Source: Rhizobium sp. P40RR-XXII
GTDB lineage: Bacteria > Pseudomonadota > Alphaproteobacteria > Rhizobiales > Rhizobiaceae
Direction: 5' to 3'
Assembly: GCF_012641405.1 (NCBI RefSeq)
Contig: NZ_JABAII010000019.1
Span: 54,394 to 118,393 of the forward strand
DNA: 64,000 nucleotides
Below are positions 26,546 through 35,151 of the stretch, piece after piece. Positions within the stretch are counted from its first letter, which is position 1, and every line of letters begins with the position of its first letter. The notes under the pieces were generated by a model. The model was given only the letters and a program-made list of their open reading frames with translations. It made no database searches and was not told the origin of the DNA. The position numbers were made by a program, and so were the translations under genes.

Positions 26546-26894
26546 GATCAATCTCCAGCAGGGCGCCGTTTTCGATTTCCGTTTCAAGATCGGCCTTCGT
26601 CTTGCGACGGTAGAGATCGGCGAGCCTGCGGAATGCTAGAAGCTCGTCGTCATCGATGTTCGCTCGATCCTGTTTGGCGAAAAGATATGCGAAAACCCAG
26701 AACTCTTCGGCCTTTGCCAGAACGATTGAACGATGCATGTTGTCGTTGAGCCGCTTTTTGAACACACCGCCGCCGAGATCATCGGCACGGCCGACGGCAA
26801 CCTGCTCGATCGCCTTCGATAGGGCCTTGTCGGAAATGCGCGCTTTCTTCGCCGCCTTGGCAAACCACGCCGTTTTGAACACTCGTTCTGACAT
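26535..26894 (-). CDS. RelE/HigB-superfamily toxin
   Basis: 119-residue toxin of the RelE-like group that has the pattern VFKTAWFAKAAKKARISDKA, AIEQVAVGRADDLGGGVFKK, RLNDNMHRSIVLAKAEEFW, FAYLFAKQDRANI and DDELLAFRRLADLY. Members cleave mRNA, usually at the ribosome. Basic residues (Lys/Arg of FKKRLND and FAKQDR) are in place. It is the first gene of a two-gene operon with an Xre antitoxin, with a palindromic operator directly upstream. Confidence 0.88.
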   Translation of the reverse strand: MSERVFKTAWFAKAAKKARISDKALSKAIEQVAVGRADDLGGGVFKKRLNDNMHRSIVLAKAEEFWVFAYLFAKQDRANIDDDELLAFRRLADLYRRKTKADLETEIENGALLEIDHGD

Positions 26895-26902
26895 TGGTCA
26901 TA

Positions 26903-26917
26903 TAGCACTAAGTGCTA
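26903..26917. promoter_or_regulatory. palindromic operator of the HigB/HigA-type module
   Basis: TAGCACT-A-AGTGCTA is a perfect inverted repeat with 7-base arms located nine bases upstream of the toxin start and overlapping a TATA-like box. Position and symmetry fit an autoregulatory site for the Xre antitoxin. Confidence 0.65.
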
Positions 26918-27190
26918 CCTTCATCAAGATTCAAAAAGGGGACTGCGCTCCTCCCGTGCTTAAATAAAATCTGCTCAGCAGAGACGACTCTGTCCTGCGG
27001 AAGGAAACGCCGTAGTGGTTGGCGACCAGCGCCTCCTGGATGATATAGTCGCCTGCTAGTAGGAGCCGGTCCGCTTGAGGATAATGGCTTGCAAGCACAC
27101 GTGAACGCTATGCCGGCCATTCGATAGCTGAGTCGCCGTCAAGGCGTCGAAATACTTCGAAACGGGATATCAGGCATTCCCTTTCTTAAA

Positions 27191-28360
27191 CTAATCCTTC
27201 TGAGTGCTCTCCAGACGACGCCCTCGGGGTGGCGTTGGATCCACCCGCAACGCCTTTCTCACCTTGCGCGAGAGCTCATCGACCGTCGCCATAACTCGGT
27301 TCATCTGTGACAGCGTGGACGCAGGTTGCGGGGCATAGCCGATAACGTGATGCTCGTTGCTTGCGGAGAGCGTGGCCAGATGCGCCACCGTCCGCTTGCG
27401 CAGGATAAGGCCAGCGTCGGTCGCTATCCGCGTTCGTTCGCCGAGGTCGTGCCGGAAACCGCCTAGCATCGTGGGGTCCACGCCTCTGGCGAGCAGGAAT
27501 GCATTCAGGTAGAGCTCCATCGCATGGAGCGCCAGAAGACGCTGCGGAGCCTGGTTGAGCTTGGACGAGCCCTCGCCAAGCTTCCTGGCCGCGTCTTGGT
27601 AGTGCGTCGCCAGGTTTAGAATGCTCCGAACGCCTGCCGCTTTGCCGGGCTGTGCAGGTCGCTTGCATGATGTCGGCCGACGCTTCTCAGCAAGGCGGGT
27701 AAGATCCTTCAGCATCGTGCGCAGCTCAGGCCAGGGGGCATCTTCGAGCTTCAGGCCGGGATCATGCATGACGATCAGGCAATGGAGTTTCGCGGTGACT
27801 TCCATCAGGGAGGAGGGCGGTGTGATCCCCATGACACGTCCCGATATTCCGGCCCCTTCCGCGAGCTCCTGCTCCAAAGCGAGCGCCGCGCTGTATCCCA
27901 AACGCTGATCCGCGTCCTTCCATCGTTTCCGGCGCACACGAAGCTCGGCGCGCGCCTGAGACAGGTCTCCGGCATTAAGCTGCGTTGCCATTCGATTGAT
28001 GTCGGCAAACGAGTGAACCTTAACGACGCCATCCTTTCCAACACTCGGCAGCGTCGCTGCCGGAAGACCACCGGCCTCTTCGAGCAATTCCTTCTCAAGT
28101 TTTTCTCTGAGACGAGTGGCCTTCACCTGCTGCTGATAAAGCGCATACCATTTCGGCCACATTTCTCTGACGGGCGTTGGGCCAGGCTCTGTTCGCCGAG
28201 CGTCAGGATCTTCGATGCGAGAGCTCAATAGGCGCGACGCGATGGAAAGCAGGTTCCGGCGGTCGATCACGCGCGGGACGGTTTCACACGTCGGAGGGAA
28301 TGGGCTTATTTTTCCGCGGGCAAATGCGGGCAAAGTTCTGCTATTCTCAGAATCAGCCAT
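27191..28360 (-). CDS. two-part protein with a C-terminal HEPN-like region
   Basis: 389 residues from ATG 28360. Residues about 60-220 are charged and helical (EMWPKWYALYQQQVKATRLR, RKRWKDADQRLGYSAALALE), resembling helical segments of rhizobial proteins of unknown function. Residues about 250-375 look like a HEPN helical bundle: NLATHYQDAARKLGEGSSKL, APQRLLALHAMELYLNAFLL and a NEHHVIGY stretch. A standard R-x4-6-H nuclease motif is not certain. It is divergent from a ribbon-helix-helix gene with two operator-like repeats between them, so the pair may form a TA-like or defence unit. Function is inferred, not established. Confidence 0.5.
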   Translation of the reverse strand: MADSENSRTLPAFARGKISPFPPTCETVPRVIDRRNLLSIASRLLSSRIEDPDARRTEPGPTPVREMWPKWYALYQQQVKATRLREKLEKELLEEAGGLPAATLPSVGKDGVVKVHSFADINRMATQLNAGDLSQARAELRVRRKRWKDADQRLGYSAALALEQELAEGAGISGRVMGITPPSSLMEVTAKLHCLIVMHDPGLKLEDAPWPELRTMLKDLTRLAEKRRPTSCKRPAQPGKAAGVRSILNLATHYQDAARKLGEGSSKLNQAPQRLLALHAMELYLNAFLLARGVDPTMLGGFRHDLGERTRIATDAGLILRKRTVAHLATLSASNEHHVIGYAPQPASTLSQMNRVMATVDELSRKVRKALRVDPTPPRGRRLESTQKD

Positions 28361-28441
28361 GATCCAAGCTCCAACCAGCCAGATTGTGGTCAGGCTGGGT
28401 AGCGTGCGCGAACACGCGATCCAGCCGTCTGCAACATGATA

Positions 28442-28482
28442 ATAAACGTCCCCGTTTAATCCGTCAATAAAGGGGCCCGTTT
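28442..28482. promoter_or_regulatory. two tandem 16-base operator-like sites
   Basis: TAAACGTCCCCGTTTA (28442-28457) and TAAAGGGGCCCGTTTA (28467-28482) share the outer TAAA/TTTA arms and the CCCGTTTA half, and their starts are 25 bases apart. They lie between the divergent genes at 28360 and 28534. Two similar dyads at such spacing are typical for cooperative ribbon-helix-helix repressors. Confidence 0.6.
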
Positions 28483-28533
28483 ATGGACGTTAGATTTATT
28501 TTTGATATTGAGCGACGGGAAAGAATACATTTT

Positions 28534-28725
28534 ATGGGTCGACCGCCGCTAAATCTGAAGGAAACGAAAGTTCGTCTTCCACGGGCAACGAAAGAACGGA
28601 TCAAGGCTCTAGTCGGAAACTACGGCATCGCCACCTTCATCCGTGAGGCCGTCGAAAACGAGCTAGCGCGCCGGGAAGCTGAGCCGCCGACGACCGATGG
28701 GACTGGCGAACGCGAGATAGAATAA
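28534..28725 (+). CDS. ribbon-helix-helix-type small DNA-binding protein
   Basis: 63 residues from ATG 28534 (MGRPPLNLKETKVRLPRATK). A short basic beta-strand region (ETKVRLPR) is followed by two helices (TKERIKALVGNY and IATFIREAVENELARREAE), the ribbon-helix-helix plan. An in-frame ATG at 28483 directly abuts the second operator and would add 17 poorly conserved residues, so the later start is preferred. It probably binds the tandem sites at 28442-28482 and represses itself and the divergent HEPN-like gene. Confidence 0.65.
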   Translation: MGRPPLNLKETKVRLPRATKERIKALVGNYGIATFIREAVENELARREAEPPTTDGTGEREIE

Positions 28726-29377
28726 CCATCGTCAGAATGCGCAACAGATAGGGCGATCTTGTTCTGCTGACCGATAGTCATAGGGGGCAATGATTCCGAA
28801 GAGAAGCGAGGGCTTGCGAGAGATTTCACACGTCGAGAAGCCGAACGCGCAAAAGCCTTAACCTCAATATGAAACCGGCTTCGTAGAATTATATGACGGC
28901 TTAGCGATACCATTTTAGCCTATGGAGGCTCACTGCGCTGGAGGCGCACAAGCCCCTAGTGTTGTTGCTCGTAGGCTTTTCAAGCGTCAAAAGCCAAGGC
29001 GAGAAAGATACCTTTCCTTGTCCTTCACAAGCCGGGACGGCTAATTGACGTGCTGAATGACTTCAGGCACCCAACGCAGAGAAGTGGGATCGCCCGTGAT
29101 CTTTTAGCTGACGATATGAGCGCGCGCCGCCAACCTCATTTCCGGTTAACTACGCTCCCCTCAACCACCGCCAACGGAGACTTGGGAGTCCAGCTTCGGC
29201 CGGATGTGAAAATCGTTCATTGCGTTGGCCGCATACAACGGCGGCTACCGGGAATGTCTCCCCCACCTTTAACGTCAACACTTTCTCGGGAACGGTATTG
29301 TTACTCGCCGTCGTTGCGAAGCCTGATAAGCTCAGCGCGAGGTTTATATTCTGTGGAACTAAGCTCCGGAGTGTCCC
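28726..29377 (+). other. no recognisable gene
   Basis: About 650 bases between the RHH gene and the peptidase gene. Frames at 29050-29487 (plus) and 29150-29389 (minus) overlap the peptidase start or lack ribosome sites and known domains. A GGAG site immediately before the TTG at 29378 belongs to the peptidase. Confidence 0.4.
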
Positions 29378-31300
29378 TTGACCGTTCAATCCCTCATTCC
29401 ACGCAGGCTGCTATTCGGAAACGCCAACGCCTTTGGGGGGCGGCTTTCACCCAACGGACAATGGCTGACGTGGATCGCGCCGTTTGAGGATGTGCTCAAC
29501 GTCTGGATTGCCCCGACAGGCGAGCTCCAAGCGGGAGAACCTCTGACGCGGACAAAAGGTAGGCCGATTACCTGGCAGGATTGGACGCCTGATGGTCGTT
29601 TCGTGATGTTCGTCAACGACGAGAACGGGGATGAAAACATTCACGCGTTTATCGTTGATCCGTGGACGAAAGAGCTTCGCGACCTGACGCCCATCGCCGG
29701 CATAAGTGCACAGGTTAAAATGTGGTCGAGGCAGATTCCTGGAAAAATCGTCATTGGGCTCAACGATCGCGATCCGCGCTGGCATGATCTTTATATTGTT
29801 GATGCCGAAACAGGCAAACGCGATTTGCTTTGGCTCAACACGCAGGATTTCGGGTATATCGGCGTCGATTGGCAGCTTCGTCCGCGGCACGCGCGGTCGT
29901 CATCAGCAGATGGCGGAGCGAAACTATGGCGGATCGATGGTGACAAGGTCACCCACTGGATCGATCTTGATCATGTCGACGGATGGCTCACATGGCCAAC
30001 ACGCTTCGATGGCGACAGCAAACGCTTGCTGATGCGAACCTGCATCGGCCGGGAAACGACCGTTTTTGCTTGGCGTGACTGGGAGAACGGCGAGGAAACT
30101 GTCGTAGTCGAGCATCCGCGCTTTGATGTCGGGGGATGCCTACTTCACCCGATTACCTTCGATCTGGAGGCGGCGAACGTCAACGGAGCGCGTGTTGATT
30201 GGCTCTATGTCGCGCCCCAGGTTCAGGCCGATTTTGAGATTATTCAGGCTAACTTGCCAGGGTTTGAATTCAACATTGTCAGTCAGTCCAGCGACAACAG
30301 GACATGGATTGTCGATGCGTATAAGGCGGAGCAGGCTTCAACGACCTTCCTTTATAGCCGTGATAGGGGAACGATGACCGAACTGTTTCGAGCGCGTCCG
30401 GAGCTGGATACTTATAAGCTCGCGCCGATGCGATCTATCGAAACGAAATCACGTGATGGTCTTGATCTCATCTCCTATCTGACGTTACCTGCCGATGTCG
30501 CAATGGATCGGCCGGATGTTCCCCTGCCGATGGTGCTGGATGTGCACGGTGGACCATGGTCTCGCGACATATACGGTTATCGCGGTGACCACCAGTGGCT
30601 CGCCAATCGTGGCTACGCGGTATTATCGGTCAACTATCGTGGCTCGTCGGGCTTCGGGAAATCGTTCATTGCCGCCAGTGAAAAGCAGCATGCCGCCAAG
30701 ATGCATAACGATCTCATCGACATCGTCGATTGGGCGATCCGTGAGGGCATAGCGGACAAGTCGAAGATCGCGATATTTGGCGGATCCTATGGCGGCTATG
30801 CTTCGTTTGTTGGTGCGACGTTCACGCCCAATGTCTTTTGCTGCAGCGTACCTGTTGTCGGCATCACCAATCTGCAAACCTTGTTGGAATCGATACCGCC
30901 TTATTGGGCGGGCTTTGCCGATTTCATGTATCGCAGCTATGGCGATCCGAAAACGGAGGAGGGGCGGGCGCTGCTGGCCGAGCGTTCGCCAATTCATAGG
31001 GTCGACCGCATCCAGAAACCGATGTTGATTTTTCACGGCGCGAACGATGTGCGTTGCAATATCGCCGAAAGCGATACGATCGTTGCGGCCATGCAGGCCA
31101 AGGGGATACCTGTGACCTATGTTGTTTATCCAGACGAGGGACACGGCTTTGCAAAGCCAGGCAACAGGATCGCCTACTTAGCCTTCACAGAAGCATTCTT
31201 CGCCAAGCATCTCGGCGGTGAGTGTGAACCCTTCGGTAGTGATCTTGATGACTCAAGCCATGAAATCAGAGCCGGGGCAGAGATTTTCGACAAGTTCTGA
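29378..31300 (+). CDS. S9-family serine peptidase (prolyl oligopeptidase/acylaminoacyl peptidase type)
   Basis: 640-residue cytosolic peptidase with no signal peptide, from TTG 29378 (GGAG eight bases upstream). Residues 1-370 show beta-propeller-type repeats (LSPNGQWLTWIAP, WTPDGRFVMFVNDENGDENI). The alpha/beta-hydrolase domain follows: VLDVHGGPWSRDIYGY, then VNYRGSSGFGKSF, and the nucleophile elbow FGGSYGGYAS (Ser470). The acid region is FHGANDVRCNIAES and the catalytic His is in PDEGHGFAKPGNR. It would trim short peptides. It stands alone; its substrate preference is not visible. Confidence 0.9.
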   Translation: MTVQSLIPRRLLFGNANAFGGRLSPNGQWLTWIAPFEDVLNVWIAPTGELQAGEPLTRTKGRPITWQDWTPDGRFVMFVNDENGDENIHAFIVDPWTKELRDLTPIAGISAQVKMWSRQIPGKIVIGLNDRDPRWHDLYIVDAETGKRDLLWLNTQDFGYIGVDWQLRPRHARSSSADGGAKLWRIDGDKVTHWIDLDHVDGWLTWPTRFDGDSKRLLMRTCIGRETTVFAWRDWENGEETVVVEHPRFDVGGCLLHPITFDLEAANVNGARVDWLYVAPQVQADFEIIQANLPGFEFNIVSQSSDNRTWIVDAYKAEQASTTFLYSRDRGTMTELFRARPELDTYKLAPMRSIETKSRDGLDLISYLTLPADVAMDRPDVPLPMVLDVHGGPWSRDIYGYRGDHQWLANRGYAVLSVNYRGSSGFGKSFIAASEKQHAAKMHNDLIDIVDWAIREGIADKSKIAIFGGSYGGYASFVGATFTPNVFCCSVPVVGITNLQTLLESIPPYWAGFADFMYRSYGDPKTEEGRALLAERSPIHRVDRIQKPMLIFHGANDVRCNIAESDTIVAAMQAKGIPVTYVVYPDEGHGFAKPGNRIAYLAFTEAFFAKHLGGECEPFGSDLDDSSHEIRAGAEIFDKF

Positions 31301-31484
31301 TGGTGCAAGAGCGCGACTATCGATTCTCGATCCAATATCGGCGTCGGTCTCTATCCACCTTACTGTTGGCTGGGACCGCAGCGTTTCCGCAACGAATTGC
31401 GCGCTATTCGAGATCGAGTCTGAGAGCAAATATTTCAATCCGCTGATATCTCCTCTAGCGGCGCGAGCGTACGGTTACCTGTCC

Positions 31485-31739
31485 TTAATTTTGGGATTTG
31501 AGCGCGGGTCGCGCCAATTCCACAGCATCTCGAGAAAGCCATTGATGGGCTGCGATAGCGGCTCGCAGCTCGGGAAGCGTGCGATTGCCTTCTCTGAACA
31601 GGGTGACGACGGCGGCCGCTGCGATTTCATACTCTGGTTTGTCCCGGCTAATGGCCGTTGCATCCCGCCATTCTTCGAGCGCTTGGCTTATAATGTCGAG
31701 TTCGACTGAACCGAAAGTTGCGTTTACGAAATCTCTCAT
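31485..31739 (-). CDS. small conserved-looking hypothetical protein
   Basis: 84 residues from ATG 31739 with a good AAAGGGA ribosome site. The sequence is helical: VNATFGSVELDIISQALEEW, KPEYEIAAAAVVTLFREGNR, TLPELRAAIAAHQWLSRDAV. The pattern recalls short rhizobial proteins of unknown function. No domain name or partner can be given. It is separated from the FitA antitoxin gene by about 190 bases on the same strand. Confidence 0.55.
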   Translation of the reverse strand: MRDFVNATFGSVELDIISQALEEWRDATAISRDKPEYEIAAAAVVTLFREGNRTLPELRAAIAAHQWLSRDAVELARPALKSQN

Positions 31740-31930
31740 CGTCCCTTTCCAAAACAAGCGGCAAAGAGATGGGAGTCGGCGCGGCCAATTTCAAATGGGC
31801 CGTCTGCAACTGAACGGAGACAATCAAATTTTAACCATGACTTGCGAGCTTTACCACGCCACGCAGCTGAATACTCGGCACTCGGGCAGGTGCTGGTTTC
31901 GCGTCACCTGCCCGATATCGAACAGCCAGT

Positions 31931-32022
31931 TTAATCGACCCTTGGCTTCCTCAGCATGACGGCCCTGTTCGGTGACGACGCCAATAGCTCGGAAAGAACG
32001 TTGGCGTCGAGGATAGTCGCCG
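31931..32022 (-). pseudogene. truncated PIN-domain (FitB/VapC) toxin
   Basis: The frame ATILDANVLSELLASSPNRA matches the first 20 residues of FitB/VapC PIN toxins (conserved Asp in ILDAN), then ends at a TAA (31931) after MLRKPRVD. The other acidic residues and more than 100 residues are lost. It lies where the toxin of the FitA antitoxin should begin. Confidence 0.6.
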
Positions 32023-32265
32023 GTCAGGGTGTAGAGCATCGCGGATGAGATCGCGGGTGGCAATAGCGAGCTCGACACCGCCGACCGGTTCAAGCCGGGC
32101 GCGAATAGTTTCAGCAAGGTTGCGCGCGGGTTTTTCGTCAGCGGCGAGCGCCGATCGAAGGATATCGCGGGCCTCGTCTTCCATCGAACGGCCACGAAAA
32201 GCTGCACGCACGCGCAGACGCTGCTTCAGCGCATGATCAATATTCCGGATCGTCCTACTCGCCAT
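31951..32265 (-). CDS. FitA-like ribbon-helix-helix antitoxin (orphaned)
   Basis: Starts at ATG 32265 after a GGGAGA site. MASRTIRNIDHALKQRLRVR, AAFRGRSMEDEARDILRSAL and ETIRARLEPVGGVELAI follow the FitA/StbC pattern; normal proteins end about ten residues later, whereas this frame runs on to 104 residues through the toxin remnant, ending TFFPSYWRRHRTGPSC. The partner PIN toxin is truncated, so the module can no longer poison the cell, and the antitoxin may be free to bind DNA or a related toxin. Confidence 0.7.
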   Translation of the reverse strand: MASRTIRNIDHALKQRLRVRAAFRGRSMEDEARDILRSALAADEKPARNLAETIRARLEPVGGVELAIATRDLIRDALHPDRRLSSTPTFFPSYWRRHRTGPSC

Positions 32266-32395
32266 CGGATCTCCCTGAATCAATAGTGACAATCTGATCG
32301 TCGATGGTTTATTTACAAGCATTGTGCGTTCGCACTTATCCAGCCTAGAAGCGCAATTGCCGAGAGGATCCTAAGGGAATGGCACCGGCGCTCTA

Positions 32396-33841
32396 CTAAC
32401 GAGGCATTATTCGGTAAACGCATGCAGTTCCGTCAACGCCCCGGATTGGAGCCTCGAAGACAACTACTCTTTGGCCGGCGAGAAGTTGGCTGACGCCTGG
32501 CGCCGAAAATAGCGCTTCGGAAATGCAGATTTCTCCTGCGCCCGCCAGCGACTGCACGCGTGCGGCAACATTGACTGTCTGGCCGAAATAATCGAGGTTT
32601 TCGTTCAAGCTCACAGCGATCGAGGGGCCGCAGTGGGCTCCGATCTTCAGGATAAGGCTAGGGTCGCCATGCTGGGCATTATGGCGCTCAATAACCCCCA
32701 GAATGTGCAGCGCGGCCGAGACCGCATCGGCCGGTCGGGAGAAAGCAGCCATCACGGCGTCGCCGATCGTCTTGACGATCGCTCCCGAATGCTCCTGCAC
32801 CGTTGCGCCGAGCAACGCGAAATGCTCGCGAACCAGCGCATAGGCATTGAGATCGCCGAGCCGTTCATACATGGCGGTCGACCCCTTGAGGTCCGTGAAT
32901 AGCAACGTCACCTGTCGGATACCCAGACCCTCCTTCTCGTCGACGTTCTCCGAGCGAAACAGGCGTCGAAAGGTCTGTCGGGCAAGCAGCATGCCGCCCG
33001 ACATATAGGGATCAAAGTCGAGAGCCGGCTTGATTGTCTGCGCCAGGATTTCGGGTGGCCAATTGATCAGCAGTAGCGAGCCGCGTGAGGCGCCGGAATT
33101 CTGCACGTCGATGATGACAGGGCCGGGCGGCACCGCCGGCAGCGAAGCGGAAAAGCGCTGCCCGTTATATCCGATGCGCAGATGCGTCGGCACTGTCACA
33201 GGTTCGCCTGCGACCGGCAGTGCGAAACTCGCCTGGGTCTGGACATTGATGCCTGCTAGGGCTCCAGGGCCGAGCTCCGCCCTCAACGTTGTAACCGAGC
33301 CTGGCGGCAGGAAAGAGAGGCCGCGAACCAACCCCTGCAGGACATCGAGAAAGCGGATCTGTTGGCCGGGCAATCGCGCGTCGCTCAGGAAACGCGCCTT
33401 CCAGTGAAAATCCTCGACCGAGAGCGAGGCGGGATCATGAAACGGCAGCTGGCGGAGATGTGGCGACACCGTGAAGGTGACCTCGATGAAATCGTCGAGG
33501 TTGGTCTCGCCGCTGACGTCGCATAGGCCGCAGACATAATGGGTTTTCAAGGTTCGCAAAGCACCGAAACTGTCGAGGACCATGCCAGATTGAGGACACA
33601 CCACGTCCCAGCTCATTTCGAATAATCCGTTTCGGGTCGCATGGAGAAACAGATCGATGCTTTCCACCTCCGCGATGGCGCGGTCGCGGGCGAAGGCAAG
33701 CGGATTGACGCGGAAAAGAGATAAGTCGTCGCCGTTGCGGATCAGTGTTTCGAATTTGGAAATGACCCTCGGGCTCCAGGACCGAGCGTGCTCGATCTCG
33801 GCGATCTTGCTTTCAAGGAGCCGTTCCTGAACGTCAGTCAT
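32396..33841 (-). CDS. class III adenylate/guanylate cyclase with N-terminal DUF5939-type region
   Basis: 481-residue soluble cyclase. Residues about 60-290 form the conserved N-terminal region often found in alpha-proteobacterial cyclases, with a Cys cluster (VCPQSG at 82, CGLC at 104-107) that may hold a metal. The catalytic domain begins near 310: VTLLFTDLKGSTAMYERLGD with metal Asp317, IVKTIGDAVMAAFSRPADAV with Asp361, and YFGQTVNVAARVQSLAGAGE with the conserved NVAAR. This should make cAMP from ATP. ATG 33841 fits the family. No adjacent regulator; rhizobia carry many such enzymes. Confidence 0.9.
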   Translation of the reverse strand: MTDVQERLLESKIAEIEHARSWSPRVISKFETLIRNGDDLSLFRVNPLAFARDRAIAEVESIDLFLHATRNGLFEMSWDVVCPQSGMVLDSFGALRTLKTHYVCGLCDVSGETNLDDFIEVTFTVSPHLRQLPFHDPASLSVEDFHWKARFLSDARLPGQQIRFLDVLQGLVRGLSFLPPGSVTTLRAELGPGALAGINVQTQASFALPVAGEPVTVPTHLRIGYNGQRFSASLPAVPPGPVIIDVQNSGASRGSLLLINWPPEILAQTIKPALDFDPYMSGGMLLARQTFRRLFRSENVDEKEGLGIRQVTLLFTDLKGSTAMYERLGDLNAYALVREHFALLGATVQEHSGAIVKTIGDAVMAAFSRPADAVSAALHILGVIERHNAQHGDPSLILKIGAHCGPSIAVSLNENLDYFGQTVNVAARVQSLAGAGEICISEALFSAPGVSQLLAGQRVVVFEAPIRGVDGTACVYRIMPR

Positions 33842-34027
33842 GTAGCACCTGCGCGTTAGCTATCGATCAGCCATGCCGTGGTACCTGTCTTGGCTATTGA
33901 AGACTATAGCAAAGAATACACTGCGCGTCCGCTTCCGGGCACCGAATAGCTGGTCCCGCCGCCATCGGATTCTGGGATCTATGGGCGACAGATAAGGGGC
34001 GTTTGCGGGAGGGGGCGAAATTCTCCG
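33842..34027 (+). other. no recognisable gene
   Basis: Intergenic sequence upstream of the cyclase start; presumed promoter region. Nothing else identified up to the hydrolase fragment. Confidence 0.4.
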
Positions 34028-34204
34028 CTACGCTTCAAGAACTATCGCGATAGGTGCGATATCACCGGCTGCGCTTTGGTGAGCCGCGCCAGCGTTTTGG
34101 ATTCCTAATCTCAAGAAAAAATCATGTGGCCCGCCTTCGTAGACATCAAGGCTGACAGCCCCACCAAGCTGTTGCGCTGTCCGTTGCAACTCGTGCCCAA
34201 TCGA
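34028..34204 (-). pseudogene. alpha/beta-hydrolase C-terminal fragment (tentative)
   Basis: About 60 residues with RRVPLSIGHELQRTAQQLGG, SLDVYEGGPHDFF resemble the end of an alpha/beta-hydrolase, where a His follows a Gly-Pro/Met-Pro pair. The rest of the enzyme is absent and the tail is unusual. Identification is weak. Confidence 0.35.
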
Positions 34205-34285
34205 CAAGGGAACCCTCCGGTCGGACCTTTTCCAAATTAAAAGCAGTATCAGCAATGAACGTATAGGCTGTAAGTGCCAGCCGCC

Positions 34286-34418
34286 CTAATCAAGCGGCTT
34301 ATCTTCGATGGGAAGACTATGTTCGGCCCAGTCGTCTCTCGGTATTGGCTCGCCCATGAGAAATTCAAAGGCAGCAACCTTCTTATGATCCGGCGTAAGA
34401 TCACATTTGAATAGCAAC
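34286..34418 (-). other. C-terminal gene fragment of unknown origin
   Basis: Frame with RDWYRLLFKCDLTPDHKKVA, FEFLMGEPIPRDDWAEHSLP and a final IEDKPLD looks like the genuine C-terminus of a protein, but it follows directly on the resolvase fragment in another frame. It appears to be a fused remnant. Confidence 0.35.
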
Positions 34419-34630
34419 CTATACCAATCTCGCTTGGTGTGCAGAGCCGCTCCCTCCGAAAAGGACCCGCGACGCGCCGGATCCGTGCTCCTGAAAAATC
34501 CGCTCGCAGCCGGCGCCGCGCAACTCGTCCATCTGCGCGTCATGGACCTGATCGTCGGTCGAGACGCGTGCGTAGCCGATAAGACGTTGGAGAGCCGGCG
34601 CTGGATTGGCGGCTTGCCGTTTGCCATGAT
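34419..34630 (-). pseudogene. serine resolvase/invertase N-terminal fragment
   Basis: The frame RLIGYARVSTDDQVHDAQMD, then ELRGAGCERIFQEHGSGASR is the start of a Tn3-type resolvase or Pin-like invertase (catalytic Ser in RVST). It ends after about 60 residues at a TAG (34419). The catalytic core and DNA-binding domain are missing. It marks old transposon activity at the border of the TA cluster. Confidence 0.7.
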
Positions 34631-34744
34631 TTTCTCGCGCGATTTCACGGTGCTTTGTACAAACAAGGAAAGCGTGAGAAAATGACCTTTTTTGATTGTC
34701 GGATGCTCCTCACGTCCCTTGCCAAAATAATAAACAATCTTTAT

Positions 34745-34776
34745 ATATCCCAAAGTATCTATATCTTTTAGGATAT
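34745..34776. promoter_or_regulatory. imperfect inverted repeat upstream of RelE/Xre module
   Basis: ATATCC (34745-34750) and GGATAT (34771-34776) with flanking CAAAG/CTTTT symmetry frame an AT-rich core immediately before the toxin start at 34780. Likely operator for the module. Confidence 0.5.
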
Positions 34777-34779
34777 GAA

Positions 34780-35151
34780 ATGACAGAATGGAAGGTTGAG
34801 TTTCACCCGCGATTTCGAGACGAGATCGCCGACCTTCCGAAAGATGCAAGAGTCGAGCTTTTGGCACATCTCGTTGTGCTGAGGCAAAAAGGATTTCGCC
34901 TCGGGAGACCGGAGGTCGATACGCTCGAAGGCTCCAAGCACGCGAACATGAAAGAGCTGCGTGTAAAAGTTCTCAAAGTGCAATGGCGCTTTGCCTTTGC
35001 CTTTGACCCGGAACGAAAGGCTGTTGTGCTGTGCGGCGGCGCGAAAAGCGGCGTTAGCCAGAAGCTCTTTTATAAGCGGCTGATCGACCTAGCTGATAAA
35101 CGATACGACGATCATTTGGCAGAGCTGGAGAAGAACCGTGGACGATCTTGA
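34780..35151 (+). CDS. RelE/HigB-type toxin (Gp49-like)
   Basis: 123 residues from ATG 34780 with an AGGA site six bases upstream; an extension to 34696 is unlikely. The Gp49/HigB pattern is clear: EWKVEFHPRFRDEIADLPKD, LLAHLVVLRQKGFRLGRPEV, MKELRVKVLKVQWRFAFAFD, VLCGGAKSGVSQKLFYKRLI and ADKRYDDHLAEL. Members cleave translated mRNA. It overlaps the Xre antitoxin gene by 14 bases. Confidence 0.9.
   Translation: MTEWKVEFHPRFRDEIADLPKDARVELLAHLVVLRQKGFRLGRPEVDTLEGSKHANMKELRVKVLKVQWRFAFAFDPERKAVVLCGGAKSGVSQKLFYKRLIDLADKRYDDHLAELEKNRGRS

Noticed and set aside
29050..29487. 145-codon plus frame before and into the S9 peptidase
   Set aside because: It overlaps the peptidase start in another frame, has no ribosome site and no recognisable domain.
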